From Akkermansiaceae bacterium (lineage in GTDB: Bacteria > Verrucomicrobiota > Verrucomicrobiia > Verrucomicrobiales > DEV007), in the NCBI GenBank assembly GCA_024233005.1, contig JACKQE010000004.1:1-64000 (forward strand): 64,000 bases of DNA, given 5' to 3'. Under the pieces are notes generated by a model. It was not told the origin of the DNA. It saw nothing but the letters and a program-made list of their open reading frames with translations, and ran no database searches. The translations under genes and the position numbers were made by a program. Shown piece by piece: positions 26,400 to 33,829 of the stretch (its first letter is position 1; each line of letters begins with the position of its first letter).

Positions 26400-27719
26400 A
26401 TGAACCTCACCCGACGCAATCTTCTCCGTGGCACCGGCATCGTCCTGGGCCTTCCGTGGCTGGAATCCATCGCCTCCTTTGGGGCTGAGTCCACCAAGGT
26501 GAACGCCGCTCCCCGCCGTCTGGCAGTGTGTTTCACCGGCAACGGGGTCAATCCTTTCCACTGGGGCGCCACCCAGGGGCCTGAGGGGATGCAGTTTTTG
26601 AAATCCCTTTCGCCGTTGGAGCCTCTGAAACAGCAGATCTCCGTGTTCAAAGGCCTTTGGAATCCGACCACGGTTGAGGGGGAAGGCGGGCATTATCCCA
26701 AGATGAATGTCCTTTCCGGGTTGAAGGTGAAGAAGACCACGACCGATGTCGAGGTCGGGATCACCATGGACCAGATCGTAGCCGCTCATGCCGGTCAGTT
26801 CACGCCGGTCTCCAGCATGGTGATGGGCACGGAGCGTCCGAGTTACAGCACTGACTCCGGCTTCACCTCGATCTACTCGGCCTATCTGTCCTGGAGCAGC
26901 CCGACCACCCCCGCTCCCAAAGAAATTTTCCCCCAGCAGGCCTTCGATCAGTTGTTCGACGATGGCAGCAAACGGGTCCGTGACAAGAGCATCCTCGATC
27001 TGGTCATGGATGACGCCAAAAGTCTGCGCCCCAAACTGAGTCACCGGGATGGGCAGAAACTGGATGAGTATCTCGGCTCGGTGCGGGATCTGGAACAGCG
27101 CATCGCCAAGGCGGAGCAGTTCAGCAAAGCCGAAACCGGTGGTCAGGGTTGGACGCCGACCGTGAAGACTCCCACCATTCCGCGGCCTGGCCCTGGCATC
27201 CCGGTCCAAGCCGAAGAGCATCTCCGCCTGATGTTCGACATCTTGGTGCTGGCCTTCCAGATGGACCGCACCCGGGTTGCCACCTTCATGATGAACAACG
27301 ACCTTTCCAATATGCGCTTTGCCGGGTTGGAGGGGATCAGCGGGGGCATCCACGAATTGTCCCATCATGCCGGAGATGAGACCAGGCTCTCCATGTATCA
27401 ACGGGTCAACGAATACCAGGTCAAATTGTGGGGGGAAGCTCTCGCCAAAATGCAGGCAACCAACGAGGGCGAACGCACCCTGTTGGAGAACAGCATGATC
27501 CTGTTGACGAGCAGCCTCTTTGACGGGAATGCCCATGATTCGCGACAGTTGCCGGTGGTCCTCGCCGGAGGGGGCGGAGGCACCATTCAAGGCGGTCGCT
27601 ACCACGACCTGAGCGCGGATCCGAACCGCAAACTGTGTCGCCTCCATTTGGCCTTGATGGATCGTATGGGCGTGCATGTCGACCATTTCGGGGACGCCGA
27701 AAACGCGCTGGCGATTTGA
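26400..27719 (+). CDS. Secreted DUF1552 protein
   Basis: 439 residues. The N-terminus NLTRRNLLRGTGIVLGLPWLES carries twin arginines before a hydrophobic stretch, indicating Tat-type export. The body is the DUF1552 family: RRLAVCFTGNGVNP near 38-51, the SMVMGTERPSY region, and DSRQLPVVLAGGGGG near the C-terminus, resembling an alkaline-phosphatase/sulfatase-like fold in related families. DUF1552 genes occur next to DUF1592 cytochromes throughout Planctomycetes and Verrucomicrobia, and this pair is 24 bp apart, so the two probably form a functional unit outside the cytoplasm. Biochemical role is unknown. Confidence 0.85.
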   Translation: MNLTRRNLLRGTGIVLGLPWLESIASFGAESTKVNAAPRRLAVCFTGNGVNPFHWGATQGPEGMQFLKSLSPLEPLKQQISVFKGLWNPTTVEGEGGHYPKMNVLSGLKVKKTTTDVEVGITMDQIVAAHAGQFTPVSSMVMGTERPSYSTDSGFTSIYSAYLSWSSPTTPAPKEIFPQQAFDQLFDDGSKRVRDKSILDLVMDDAKSLRPKLSHRDGQKLDEYLGSVRDLEQRIAKAEQFSKAETGGQGWTPTVKTPTIPRPGPGIPVQAEEHLRLMFDILVLAFQMDRTRVATFMMNNDLSNMRFAGLEGISGGIHELSHHAGDETRLSMYQRVNEYQVKLWGEALAKMQATNEGERTLLENSMILLTSSLFDGNAHDSRQLPVVLAGGGGGTIQGGRYHDLSADPNRKLCRLHLALMDRMGVHVDHFGDAENALAI

Positions 27720-27874
27720 CGAGGATTTCATCTTCCGGGAGCCTCAGCCGGTGGCTATCCTGCCATCACCTCCGGAAGTGACCGGGATGGGTTCGTGGTT
27801 GGCGCGAACCTTTTCCATTGCGACTGCCGTGATGGGCACTAATTGTTTACCATCAGTATTTTCATAGCTCCATC

Positions 27875-28321
27875 ATGGACTCCACTTTTCCAGAAATCGG
27901 CTTTGCCTGCCCCCAACAATGGACCCAACTGCGGGGGGACGAGCGGAGCCGTCACTGTGGCACTTGCGACCGACAGGTTCATAATCTTTCCATGATGACA
28001 GAACCCGAGAGAAGAGCGCTTCTCTCCACTCCAGGCGACCTTCCCTGCGTGGCCTATTTCCATTATCTGGATGAAACGCCCATTGATGTCACGGCACTCC
28101 CCTCCGGCAATCCGATCAAAAGTGCCCTGTCCAAGGCGGCCGCAGTCTCCCTGGGGACCATGTCCCTGTTGTCCGGATGTGCTGTGAAAAAGCAGGATCC
28201 TGTGCTCATGCGTGTCGGCATGATCTGCCCTCCAGCGGAGGTGCTGAAACCTACCCCGAAAGAGGATCCCTCCCGGTCGAAACCGTCCAACGCCGCACAG
28301 GAAGGGACGACCAAAGACTAA
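27875..28321 (+). CDS. Small protein with Cys-rich N-terminal motif and one membrane segment
   Basis: 148 residues. The start FACPQQW...RSRHCGTCDRQVHNLSMMT has cysteines C11, C32 and C35 in a C-W-C-x2-C pattern seen in a small conserved bacterial family whose N-terminal domain is thought to bind metal. Residues ~75-105 contain a hydrophobic segment ending LLSGC, reminiscent of a lipoprotein box but located inside the protein. The tail is Pro/Lys/Ser-rich. No function can be assigned. No Shine-Dalgarno is visible before ATG 27875; the gene stands alone between the DUF1552 gene and the channel gene. Confidence 0.6.
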   Translation: MDSTFPEIGFACPQQWTQLRGDERSRHCGTCDRQVHNLSMMTEPERRALLSTPGDLPCVAYFHYLDETPIDVTALPSGNPIKSALSKAAAVSLGTMSLLSGCAVKKQDPVLMRVGMICPPAEVLKPTPKEDPSRSKPSNAAQEGTTKD

Positions 28322-28361
28322 GACTCCTGGAAGGATGCGGCCAATCCGGGATCGCCAGAGA

Positions 28362-28381
28362 CCTCCGGTAATTCCCGGAGG
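28362..28381. other. GC-rich hairpin between two genes
   Basis: CCTCCGG at 28362-28368 pairs perfectly with CCGGAGG at 28375-28381 around a six-base loop. There is no T run on the plus side, so it is at best a weak Rho-independent terminator for the preceding 148-residue gene or a processing site. Confidence 0.3.
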
Positions 28382-28433
28382 GACTGCCCGGATGCCTGTT
28401 GCATGCGGTTAGTGCGTGGGCGAGGGTTTCCAC

Positions 28434-30164
28434 ATGTTTGTTGTGAACCGCTTCAGTTCCGGATCCCCATTGCTGAAGAGGTTGCCGGTTTGGCTTGCCG
28501 GGACCTGTCTGGCGGGAATGCTGGCGGCATCTGGAAACGCCCAAAACGCTCCCGCCACAGTCCCGGCAGCAACACCGACAGACGGCAGCGAAGTCTCCGC
28601 GAGTGACACACTGAGAACCCTCTGGACTTCCATGCAGTCGCTGGAAATGGAAATCCAGGGCCTGCGCACCCGCATTGCCGCCTCCAAGTCCGAGGACGAG
28701 CGCAACCAGCTGGAGAGTTCGCTCGAGCCTCTCCGGGCACGACAAAACCAACTGCGCAGTGATTTCGAACGTGTTGCCGCGGGTACCGACATGACGGCCT
28801 TCGAGGGGCCGTCAGATCAACCTCTGGATTGGCAAGCCGAGGCCCAGGATCTCCTCAAGCCGTTTCTCCGGGAACTGCGGGATGCCACGGCGAACACCCG
28901 GGAAATCCAAGCCATCCGCGAATCCATTGAATCGTTGGAACGCAAGCGACGCCTCGCCCGGGAAGCCGTTTCGCAAATCCGGACACGGGAAACCGCAGCG
29001 GAAGACAAGGGCATTAAAAAAGCCCTCGCCTCCGAAGAGGAGGCCTGGCAACGACGCCTCGATGAGACCGAAGGGCAGCTCAAGGCCGCCCAACTCCACC
29101 TGCGGGAAACCGAAAGCCGCAGCCAATCGCTCGTGTCCCTTTTCTCCAGCCTGACCAGCCGGTTCTTCCGGAGCCGGGGTCTCAATCTCCTGCTCGCCAT
29201 TCTGGTTTTCGCCCTGTTTCTGTTCATCGCCCGCAAAGGGTTTACCTACCTGGTTCGGATCAGCCCCTTCCACCGGGAAGGTTCACGAAATTTTTATGTC
29301 CGACTGATCGACATCGCCTATTACGTTTTCACCGGGTTGGGGGCCTTTGCGGCGGCCTTGATCGCTCTATATCTGGCGGGAGACTGGCTGCTTTTGACCT
29401 TGGCCCTGGTCTTTCTGGCAGGGGTTCTGTGGACTCTCAAGGCCGCCATCCCGTCCTTCATCGAGCAGATGAAACTGCTCCTCAACCTCGGTCCCGTCCG
29501 CGAGGGGGAACGGGTTTTTTACCGGGAACTGCCCTGGAAAGTGGGACGCATTGACATTTTCACCGATCTGACCAATCCCCAGCTCGAAGGAGGGCGCTTG
29601 CGGCTCCCGCTTAAAGAGTTGGCTTGTCTCCTGTCGCGTCCTTCGGGACCATCGGAAAACTTTTTTCCCTGCGAAAAGGACGATTGGGTGATCCTCTCGG
29701 ATGGGGTCTATGGCAAAGTCGTGCAGCAAACCCCCGAGACCGTCCAAATCGTGAAACTGGGGGGAAGCCGCCGCCATTACCGAACGGCTGCCTTTCTGTC
29801 ATTGGCTCCGGAAAACCTGTCGCGCAATTTCCGCCTCTCCACGATCTTCGGCATTGATTACCGCCACCAGAGCGATTCCTCGCAAGCCATCCCGGAGACT
29901 CTGAGGGAGCATCTGTTTCTGGAATTGGTGCGGTTGGTGGGAAAAGACCATCTCCTGGCACTCTCAGTGGAACTGGCTCATGCCGGGGAATCGTCCCTGG
30001 ATCTGGCGGTGCTCGCCGATTTCTCCGGTTCGTGCGCGCATCGTTACCAAGCTTTGACGAGGGCTCTGCAACGTCTCTGTGTCGAGGCCTGCAACGTCAA
30101 CCATTGGGTCATCCCATTCAATCAGATTACGGTGCATTCCCCCACTGCCCCTCTTCAAACGTGA
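28434..30164 (+). CDS. MscS-like mechanosensitive channel protein with periplasmic coiled coil
   Basis: 576 residues from ATG 28434, preceded by GAGGG about nine bases upstream. A signal sequence (LPVWLAGTCLAGMLAASGNAQ) is followed by a long coiled coil (~60-240). Membrane segments lie near 245-265, 290-320 and 320-340. The cytosolic beta domain follows: LGPVREGERVFY, YRELPWKVGRID, then DDWVILSDGVYGKV and a terminal alpha/beta part with FNQITVHSP, matching the layout of MscS family proteins with a periplasmic extension (MscK/YbiO-like). It should protect cells from osmotic downshift. Canonical pore glycine-alanine packing is not obvious, so gating properties are uncertain. Its stop overlaps the start of pxpB by one base. 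Confidence 0.7.
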   Translation: MFVVNRFSSGSPLLKRLPVWLAGTCLAGMLAASGNAQNAPATVPAATPTDGSEVSASDTLRTLWTSMQSLEMEIQGLRTRIAASKSEDERNQLESSLEPLRARQNQLRSDFERVAAGTDMTAFEGPSDQPLDWQAEAQDLLKPFLRELRDATANTREIQAIRESIESLERKRRLAREAVSQIRTRETAAEDKGIKKALASEEEAWQRRLDETEGQLKAAQLHLRETESRSQSLVSLFSSLTSRFFRSRGLNLLLAILVFALFLFIARKGFTYLVRISPFHREGSRNFYVRLIDIAYYVFTGLGAFAAALIALYLAGDWLLLTLALVFLAGVLWTLKAAIPSFIEQMKLLLNLGPVREGERVFYRELPWKVGRIDIFTDLTNPQLEGGRLRLPLKELACLLSRPSGPSENFFPCEKDDWVILSDGVYGKVVQQTPETVQIVKLGGSRRHYRTAAFLSLAPENLSRNFRLSTIFGIDYRHQSDSSQAIPETLREHLFLELVRLVGKDHLLALSVELAHAGESSLDLAVLADFSGSCAHRYQALTRALQRLCVEACNVNHWVIPFNQITVHSPTAPLQT

Positions 30165-30829
30165 TGCCTCTTCCCCACCAGCCAGTGGTAGAGCCTCTGG
30201 GGGACGCCGCCTGGTTGGTGCGGTGGCCTGCCCTTCCCTCCTCGAATCAAGCCGCCCTCCAGTTCGCCCGGTTCTTGTCGGCAGGAAGGTTGGACTTGGT
30301 GAGGGACGTGGTTCCTGCGTATGCCTCCGTGGCAGTGTATTTCCCACCGGGAAGAAAAACATCGCTGAGGGTGCGCCAATGGCTTTTGACCGCCCTCTCA
30401 GATTTAAAGGAATCAGGAACGGACCCAGCGACCGTTACGGATGTCGAAATTCCCACCTATTATGGAGGGGAGGCCGGACCGGATCTCGACCAGGTCGCGG
30501 AAATCTGCGGTCTGACGCCTCCTGAAGTGATCGCCCGACACAGTGCGGCGCTCTACACGGTGGCCTGCATTGGCTTTTCTCCTGGTTTCCCTTATTTGAC
30601 GGGCCTCCCGGCAGAGCTTCACCTGCCGCGCCGCGCCATCCCGCGGATCTCGGTCCCGGCGGGGTCGGTCGCGATTGCAGGTGGTCAGGCGGGCATCTAT
30701 CCAGCGTCTTCTCCCGGAGGTTGGCATCTCATTGGCCGGACCCAGATCCCGCTTTTCTCTCCGATGGAAGAACCTCCGACCCGGCTCAAACCCGGGGACA
30801 GAGTGAGATTTGTTCCGATTTCAGACTGA
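30164..30829 (+). CDS. pxpB: 5-oxoprolinase subunit PxpB (KipI/allophanate hydrolase subunit 1 family)
   Basis: 221 residues from ATG 30164, whose A is the last base of the preceding stop. Family marks: EPLGDAAWLVRW at the N-terminus, VEIPTYYGGEAGPDLDQVAE, and ACIGFSPGFPYLTGLP followed by PRISVPAGSVAIAGGQAGIYP and SPGGWHLIGRT. PxpB normally works with PxpC and PxpA to open 5-oxoproline to glutamate with ATP, in the cytosol. No pxpC or pxpA is present in this window, so this copy is an orphan and could act with a distant partner or regulate a kinase as KipI does. Coupled to the channel gene; converges with the next gene, overlapping it by nine bases. Confidence 0.85.
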   Translation: MPLPHQPVVEPLGDAAWLVRWPALPSSNQAALQFARFLSAGRLDLVRDVVPAYASVAVYFPPGRKTSLRVRQWLLTALSDLKESGTDPATVTDVEIPTYYGGEAGPDLDQVAEICGLTPPEVIARHSAALYTVACIGFSPGFPYLTGLPAELHLPRRAIPRISVPAGSVAIAGGQAGIYPASSPGGWHLIGRTQIPLFSPMEEPPTRLKPGDRVRFVPISD

Positions 30830-31561
30830 AAGCCCTGCTGGTCGCCTCTGCCACCAGACGCCCAAGAGAAGCAACCCCAGTCCAAGAACCAGAGCCAATC
30901 CCCAGCTGGTCCCGTTCGCCGGAGGTCTGGCCGGTCCCGCCGGCAAGGAAACCACCGTCGAGTCCCCTGCCCCGAGATCCCTCGGTTCAGGAAAGGTTTT
31001 GGGGCGGCTCACGGTGAGCAACAGCCTCTTCGGCACATCGTTGGCATACACAATCTTCAGCTCGGAAGGCTCCTCCGGCAATGGCAGGGCGAGGCTCGCC
31101 AGAAAACAACCTGCGGGAGTTTCCCCGGAGGAGGAAGCGGACCGCAGCATGGTCAGCGATTCGACAGAGAAGGAATCCACGGCAAGAGGTTGCCCATTCA
31201 GCAGGACCCCCACCTGGGTGGGAAGCCAGAGCCGCGCTTTGGCCACCAGAGACTCCAAATCGGCATCGGAAAGGCGACTCAACCAGGCGGCGCCCGCCTC
31301 TCCGGTGTCGGGCTGTCCGACCAATTCCGGGGCGTGGATCGTGAAGATCAATTCGAAGACCCCGGGGCGGCGGAGGTTCAATTCCACATTTTGGTAAAGC
31401 GTCACGTGGGCCCAAGCAAAGGTCGGGACTGCCAGCAACCCGAAAAGGCACAAGCCCCCATGAACGGCTTTTTGATAAAAACCATAAAAACTATATTGAC
31501 TTAATTTGAGAAAGGTCCTAATATTTAAAATTATGGATTTCCGTAATTTCTCACCTTTCAT
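30821..31561 (-). CDS. Exported protein with C-terminal membrane anchor
   Basis: 246 residues at most. A hydrophobic signal (GLCLFGLLAVPTFAWAH) precedes a beta-rich domain beginning VTLYQNVELNLRRPG with a His directly after the predicted cleavage site. The C-terminus has a Pro/Gly linker and a final membrane helix (WGLALVLGLGLLLLGVWWQ). The overall plan resembles small periplasmic domains next to HupE/UreJ-like proteins, but no partner is present. The start is doubtful: ATG 31561 lies 28 bases inside the divergent gene and over its promoter. A TTG immediately before the signal core is an alternative. Its stop overlaps that of pxpB (convergent). Confidence 0.55.
   Translation of the reverse strand: MKGEKLRKSIILNIRTFLKLSQYSFYGFYQKAVHGGLCLFGLLAVPTFAWAHVTLYQNVELNLRRPGVFELIFTIHAPELVGQPDTGEAGAAWLSRLSDADLESLVAKARLWLPTQVGVLLNGQPLAVDSFSVESLTMLRSASSSGETPAGCFLASLALPLPEEPSELKIVYANDVPKRLLLTVSRPKTFPEPRDLGAGDSTVVSLPAGPARPPANGTSWGLALVLGLGLLLLGVWWQRRPAGLSV
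31496..31524 (+). promoter_or_regulatory. Sigma-70-like promoter abutting a start codon
   Basis: TTGACT at 31496-31501, 17-base spacer, TAATAT at 31519-31524. Predicted transcription start is near 31531, two bases before ATG 31533, so the transcript would be leaderless or nearly so. Confidence 0.55.
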
Positions 31562-32291
31562 GGTCCTTATGGCCTTGCTCAGCCCCGCCCAGGGAGTCCT
31601 GCCTGCTCATGCAGGCACTGCTCCTGAATCGGAAAGATCCTCACTGTATGATTTGAATGATTTCACGGGAAGTCTCAGCGCCGGTTACGATTCACATTAC
31701 ATTTTTCGAGGCACGGAGCGAGGAAAAGACAGCGCCTGGACCCAGATAGAATTCACGATACCCGAGACGCCTCTCAATGTCGGGGCGTGGTATCAAAAAC
31801 CATTCAGCGCATCGCATCTCAATCCCTCGAAAAGCTCCGAACTGGATCTGTGGGCGCTTCTGAATGTGGAGTTTTTCGATGGCACGTTATCTCTCGGCGC
31901 CATCGGCTACCTCATCCCCGACGGGGACGCTCCTGACCGTTTCGAAACCGCTGTGGAGTATAGTCAAACACTCGGACCGGTCGACGTCCGATTCTCTGTG
32001 GCCCGTGATTTTCGCTACAAAGGGTGGTTTTTTGAAACCGGGGTCGCCAAAAGTTTTTCGATGACCGACCGGATCCGTTTTGATGCCTCGGCAGGACTCT
32101 CCTACCAGTGGGACTATTTTGCCAACGGAGGTTCCTGGAACCATGTTGGATTGAATCTGGCGATGCCCATTTCCCTTTCGGAATGGTTCACGATAGAACC
32201 CTACATCGGGGCCACCTTTGCTTTGGAAGCGATCGACGACTACCAGGATGACCAGCTCTTTGGAGGAGTCAGTCTCATTCTGACATTCTGA
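31533..32291 (+). CDS. Putative outer-membrane beta-barrel protein (TorF-like porin)
   Basis: 252 residues from ATG 31533. Signal peptide MDFRNFSPFMVLMALL...AHAG. The mature part alternates aromatic and polar residues in short beta strands: GSLSAGYDSHYIFRG near the start is the signature of the TorF-type putative porin family, and the chain ends GGVSLILTF with the terminal Phe needed by the outer-membrane assembly machinery. About 12 strands are predicted by eye. Probably an outer-membrane channel; the cargo is unknown. A TTG at 31506 is in frame but falls inside the promoter. Confidence 0.7.
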   Translation: MDFRNFSPFMVLMALLSPAQGVLPAHAGTAPESERSSLYDLNDFTGSLSAGYDSHYIFRGTERGKDSAWTQIEFTIPETPLNVGAWYQKPFSASHLNPSKSSELDLWALLNVEFFDGTLSLGAIGYLIPDGDAPDRFETAVEYSQTLGPVDVRFSVARDFRYKGWFFETGVAKSFSMTDRIRFDASAGLSYQWDYFANGGSWNHVGLNLAMPISLSEWFTIEPYIGATFALEAIDDYQDDQLFGGVSLILTF

Positions 32292-32333
32292 GCGACTTCC
32301 TCCATGGTTGGTGGCATGATGGGGGTGCCATCC

Positions 32334-33698
32334 ATGAAGCTCCCCTTCCCGGTCTTATTTGCCCTCCCTCTCCTCCTGGCGGCCCCCTTGATGGCTGCCG
32401 AGCCTGGAGGGCCTTTTGTCATCCAGGTGGTCGATGCGGCGACGGACCGCCCCGTTCCGCTGGTCAGGCTGAGGACTGTCCATGAGGTGGAGTATTTCAC
32501 TGACAACGAGGGCCTCGTCGCCTTTGACGAACCGGGATTGATGAATCAACGGGTCTATTTCCAAGTCACCAGCCATGGCTACACCTTTCCCAAGGATGGT
32601 TTTGGCATGGCCGGGACCAGACTCCTGACCAAGCCCGGAGAAACGGCCACCATCAAAGTCGAGCGGCAGAACCTCGCCGAGCGAATCGGTAGAATCACCG
32701 GGGCGGGTCGTTATGAACACACCGCCCGCTGTGGCCGGCCCCTTCCCGCCCCGGACGCCCTGCTCAATGCCGGCGTTCTCGGCAGCGACAGTGTCCACAA
32801 TGCGGTGTTCGAAGGCAAACTTTTCTGGCTTTGGGGAGACACCAACCGCGCCAGCTATCCCCTGGGAAACTTCCAGACCACCATGGCCACTTCCCCTTTG
32901 CTCCCGGGACGACCGGGAGCTTCGGCCAATCCCGGCTTGTCTTATTTCACTGGTTCGGACGGTTTTGTGAAGGCCATGGCGGCGATGCCAGGGGAAGGCC
33001 CCACCTGGCTTTCCGCTCTGGTCACCTTGAAAGATGCCGCGGGAAAGGAGCACCTCTGTGCGACTTACGCAAAAGTCAAAGCCCCCCTTACGGTCTATGA
33101 GCGGGGCCTTTGTGAATTCGCAGCGGACAAGTCCGTGTTTGAAAAAATCCTCACCTTCCCCCCCAAGGCTGTTGCCTTCCCCGATGGACATCCGTTCCCC
33201 CACCAGACCGAGGATGGACGCGAATGGATGTATTTCGGGGAAGCCCTCCCCCAAATGCGACTGCCCGCCAACTACGAAAGTTGGCGAGATCCTCGGACCT
33301 ACGAACCCGTCACCCCCGATGTGGCTTTCACCTCGCAGGCAGACGGGCGCAAGATCATCTCCCACAATGGTTGCCTGATGTGGAACGAATACCGCCACCT
33401 GTGGCTCAGCATCTTCACCGAATTGCATGGCCGGACTTCCGAACTCGGAGACATCTGGGTCGCCGAAGCCCCGTCCCCGGAAGGACCGTGGCGCAAAGCA
33501 GTTCAGGTGCTGCAGCACGATCACTATTCCTTTTACAACCCCAAATGGCACCCCTACTGGAGCGAAAACGGGGGGCAGATCGTGTATTTTGAAGGCACCT
33601 ACACGGCCACCTTCTCCGGCAATCTGCATCCAACGCCCCGCTACGATTACAATCAGATCCTCTACCGGCTCGATCTGCAGGATCTCCAACACCCTTGA
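32334..33698 (+). CDS. Secreted DUF4185-like beta-propeller protein
   Basis: 454 residues. Signal peptide KLPFPVLFALPLLLAAPLMAAEPGG. Residues ~25-120 form a beta-sandwich-like domain (VVDAATDRPVPLVRLRTVHEVEYFTDNEG), similar to carboxypeptidase-regulatory folds. From ~125 on, repeated segments such as VHNAVFEGKLFWLWGDTNRASYPLG, GREWMYFGEALPQMRLP and LWLSIFTELHGRTSELGDIWVAEA suggest a five-bladed glycosidase-like propeller (DUF4185 type). A periplasmic or extracellular carbohydrate-binding or hydrolytic role is likely. Catalytic acids cannot be fixed. A longer start at 32304 is in frame but the signal peptide begins at 32334. Confidence 0.6.
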   Translation: MKLPFPVLFALPLLLAAPLMAAEPGGPFVIQVVDAATDRPVPLVRLRTVHEVEYFTDNEGLVAFDEPGLMNQRVYFQVTSHGYTFPKDGFGMAGTRLLTKPGETATIKVERQNLAERIGRITGAGRYEHTARCGRPLPAPDALLNAGVLGSDSVHNAVFEGKLFWLWGDTNRASYPLGNFQTTMATSPLLPGRPGASANPGLSYFTGSDGFVKAMAAMPGEGPTWLSALVTLKDAAGKEHLCATYAKVKAPLTVYERGLCEFAADKSVFEKILTFPPKAVAFPDGHPFPHQTEDGREWMYFGEALPQMRLPANYESWRDPRTYEPVTPDVAFTSQADGRKIISHNGCLMWNEYRHLWLSIFTELHGRTSELGDIWVAEAPSPEGPWRKAVQVLQHDHYSFYNPKWHPYWSENGGQIVYFEGTYTATFSGNLHPTPRYDYNQILYRLDLQDLQHP

Positions 33699-33829
33699 CC
33701 CGACAGGACCATTCCCTGTTGATTCCGCCGAAACGAACGTCATCGCGCCGACGCTTTTCCTTTGCTCCCGCCCGGATTTGGTCCAACCTACAAAGATTGC
33801 CTGAGTCGCCCCACCGACCTTGACGCCCT

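Noticed and set aside
25890..27731. 613-residue minus-strand frame across the DUF1592/DUF1552 junction
   Set aside because: Antisense to two genes with clear family signatures and spans their intergenic gap; no motif.
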